A DNA stretch of 64,000 nucleotides from Gymnopus androsaceus JB14 (Eukaryota; Basidiomycota; Agaricomycetes; Agaricales; Omphalotaceae), in the NCBI GenBank assembly GCA_009733575.1, contig ML769576.1, forward strand, positions 1 to 64,000. Reading direction: 5' to 3'. Shown piece by piece: positions 63,456 to 64,000 of this stretch (position 1 is its first letter; each line of letters opens with the position of its first letter). The notes below the pieces were generated by a model that saw only the letters and a program-made list of their open reading frames with translations, had not been told where the DNA came from and did not search any database. The position numbers and the translations under genes are program-made.

Positions 63456-64000
63456 AGAACGCGGAAATTATAATTACCAAGTCCAAGGATGGGACACCAG
63501 CCATCGGGAACATTGGCACCATCAACATGGGGATCAGTTGTTGACTGGGGGCCACAGTTTACCATGAGCGAGGACCAAACAGAGTTAGGAAAGTTTCGCC
63601 GGAGATGTGGCTCATGCGCATGAAGGACATCTTGGTGTTGCTTGTAACGGTCATACAGGAGTGGGTTGTATGTGTGGAGCAGTTCTTGGGAAAAGGCAAT
63701 AAGTGAGTCAAAAAAACTAAGAGAAAACAGGGGCGTAAGATTCATAAAGCCCGAGGCGCGTTGCATGGCGGGATGATCCAAAAGAGCATCCATGAAGCAA
63801 CGTTCAGGTTTTGAGAGTACACAATTGCCTGGATGCTTGAATACCTCATAAGCGTGAGCCCGAGGGCATAAAAGTTAGAAGAATGCGTACCATTTCACCA
63901 CCACCATGAGAAGGACCAGATGCCAGCATGGTAAAGCCATCACCCCGTTTATGGTGCAACTGATCAACGGAGAAGGTGAGGTGAGAAGTTCCTTCCACGA
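63440..64000 (-). pseudogene. TET/JBP-like 2OG dioxygenase gene, partial
   Basis: Minus strand, running in from beyond the window. Exon 63891-64000 encodes LTFSVDQLHHKRGDGFTML and a GPSHGGG run. A 46-bp intron (63845-63890) follows, then the exon with CVLSKPERCFMDALLDHPAM, LLYDRYKQHQDVL, and FPNSVWSSLMVNCGPQSTTD leading into PHVDGANVPDGWCPILGLGNYN. HxD (HVD) is the expected iron-binding pair and the flanking pattern is that of the large fungal TET/JBP-like family often linked to KDZ transposons. The frame then leaves homology at the boundary repeat and stops at 63440, losing the expected glycine-rich, second-histidine and arginine segments. Catalytic loss is therefore likely. Family call is from recalled pattern, not a search. 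Confidence 0.6.

Overview
The window looks like a repeat-rich nuclear contig of a filamentous fungus, most likely a basidiomycete (Agaricomycetes). The grounds are GT-AG introns of about 46-60 bp, a NACHT-ankyrin (NLR-like) receptor gene, a Crypton tyrosine-recombinase element, Ty1/Copia and chromodomain Ty3/Gypsy retrotransposons, many hAT-, mariner- and CACTA-like MITEs, and part of a gene resembling fungal TET/JBP dioxygenases. No species can be named from sequence alone.

Layout. Positions 1-6,914 are gene-poor and flanked by 309-bp inverted arms; they hold a mariner-like MITE (988-1,970) and a hAT-like element (3,870-4,535). Positions 6,915-10,600 hold tandem repeats, low-complexity word arrays and a decayed coiled-coil gene (minus strand, 8,996-10,317). 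From about 10.6 kb the same gene block occurs twice in direct orientation: 10.6-34.8 kb and 37.0-62.9 kb. The block order is Artemis/SNM1-like nuclease (+), a two-TM serine-rich protein (-), MRT4 ribosome-assembly factor (+), DPP5-like S9 peptidase (+) and NACHT-ankyrin receptor (+). A roughly 130-bp repeat sits at the start of copy 1 (10.63 kb), at the start of copy 2 (37.0 kb) and again just after copy 2 (63.3 kb). That arrangement fits unequal exchange between repeats. The last 560 bp carry the end of a truncated TET/JBP-like gene on the minus strand.

Between the copies, nearly every gene carries different indels, stops or insertions. In copy 1 the ankyrin region contains a 798-bp T run and a Copia element (26,223-34,197; 5-bp target duplication). 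The Copia is itself interrupted by a Gypsy remnant and a hAT element. In copy 2 a roughly 6.2-kb stretch (about 41.07-47.3 kb) separates the Artemis gene from the TM gene. It carries a tandem exon-like array, an unknown gene and a well-preserved Crypton, which is interrupted by a 421-bp palindromic hAT MITE. The copy-2 DPP5 gene is split by a CACTA-like MITE that has a second copy 3 kb downstream.

Main points of interest: the duplication and its boundary repeats; ankyrin repeats kept nearly identical at the DNA level; a MITE family with ends resembling CATCAGCAAAACCTGG whose interiors iterate a different short word in each copy; and precise nested insertions with readable target duplications. 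The many single-base differences in homopolymers mean some 'pseudogenes' may be sequence-quality artefacts, and the two copies could in principle be mis-joined haplotypes.
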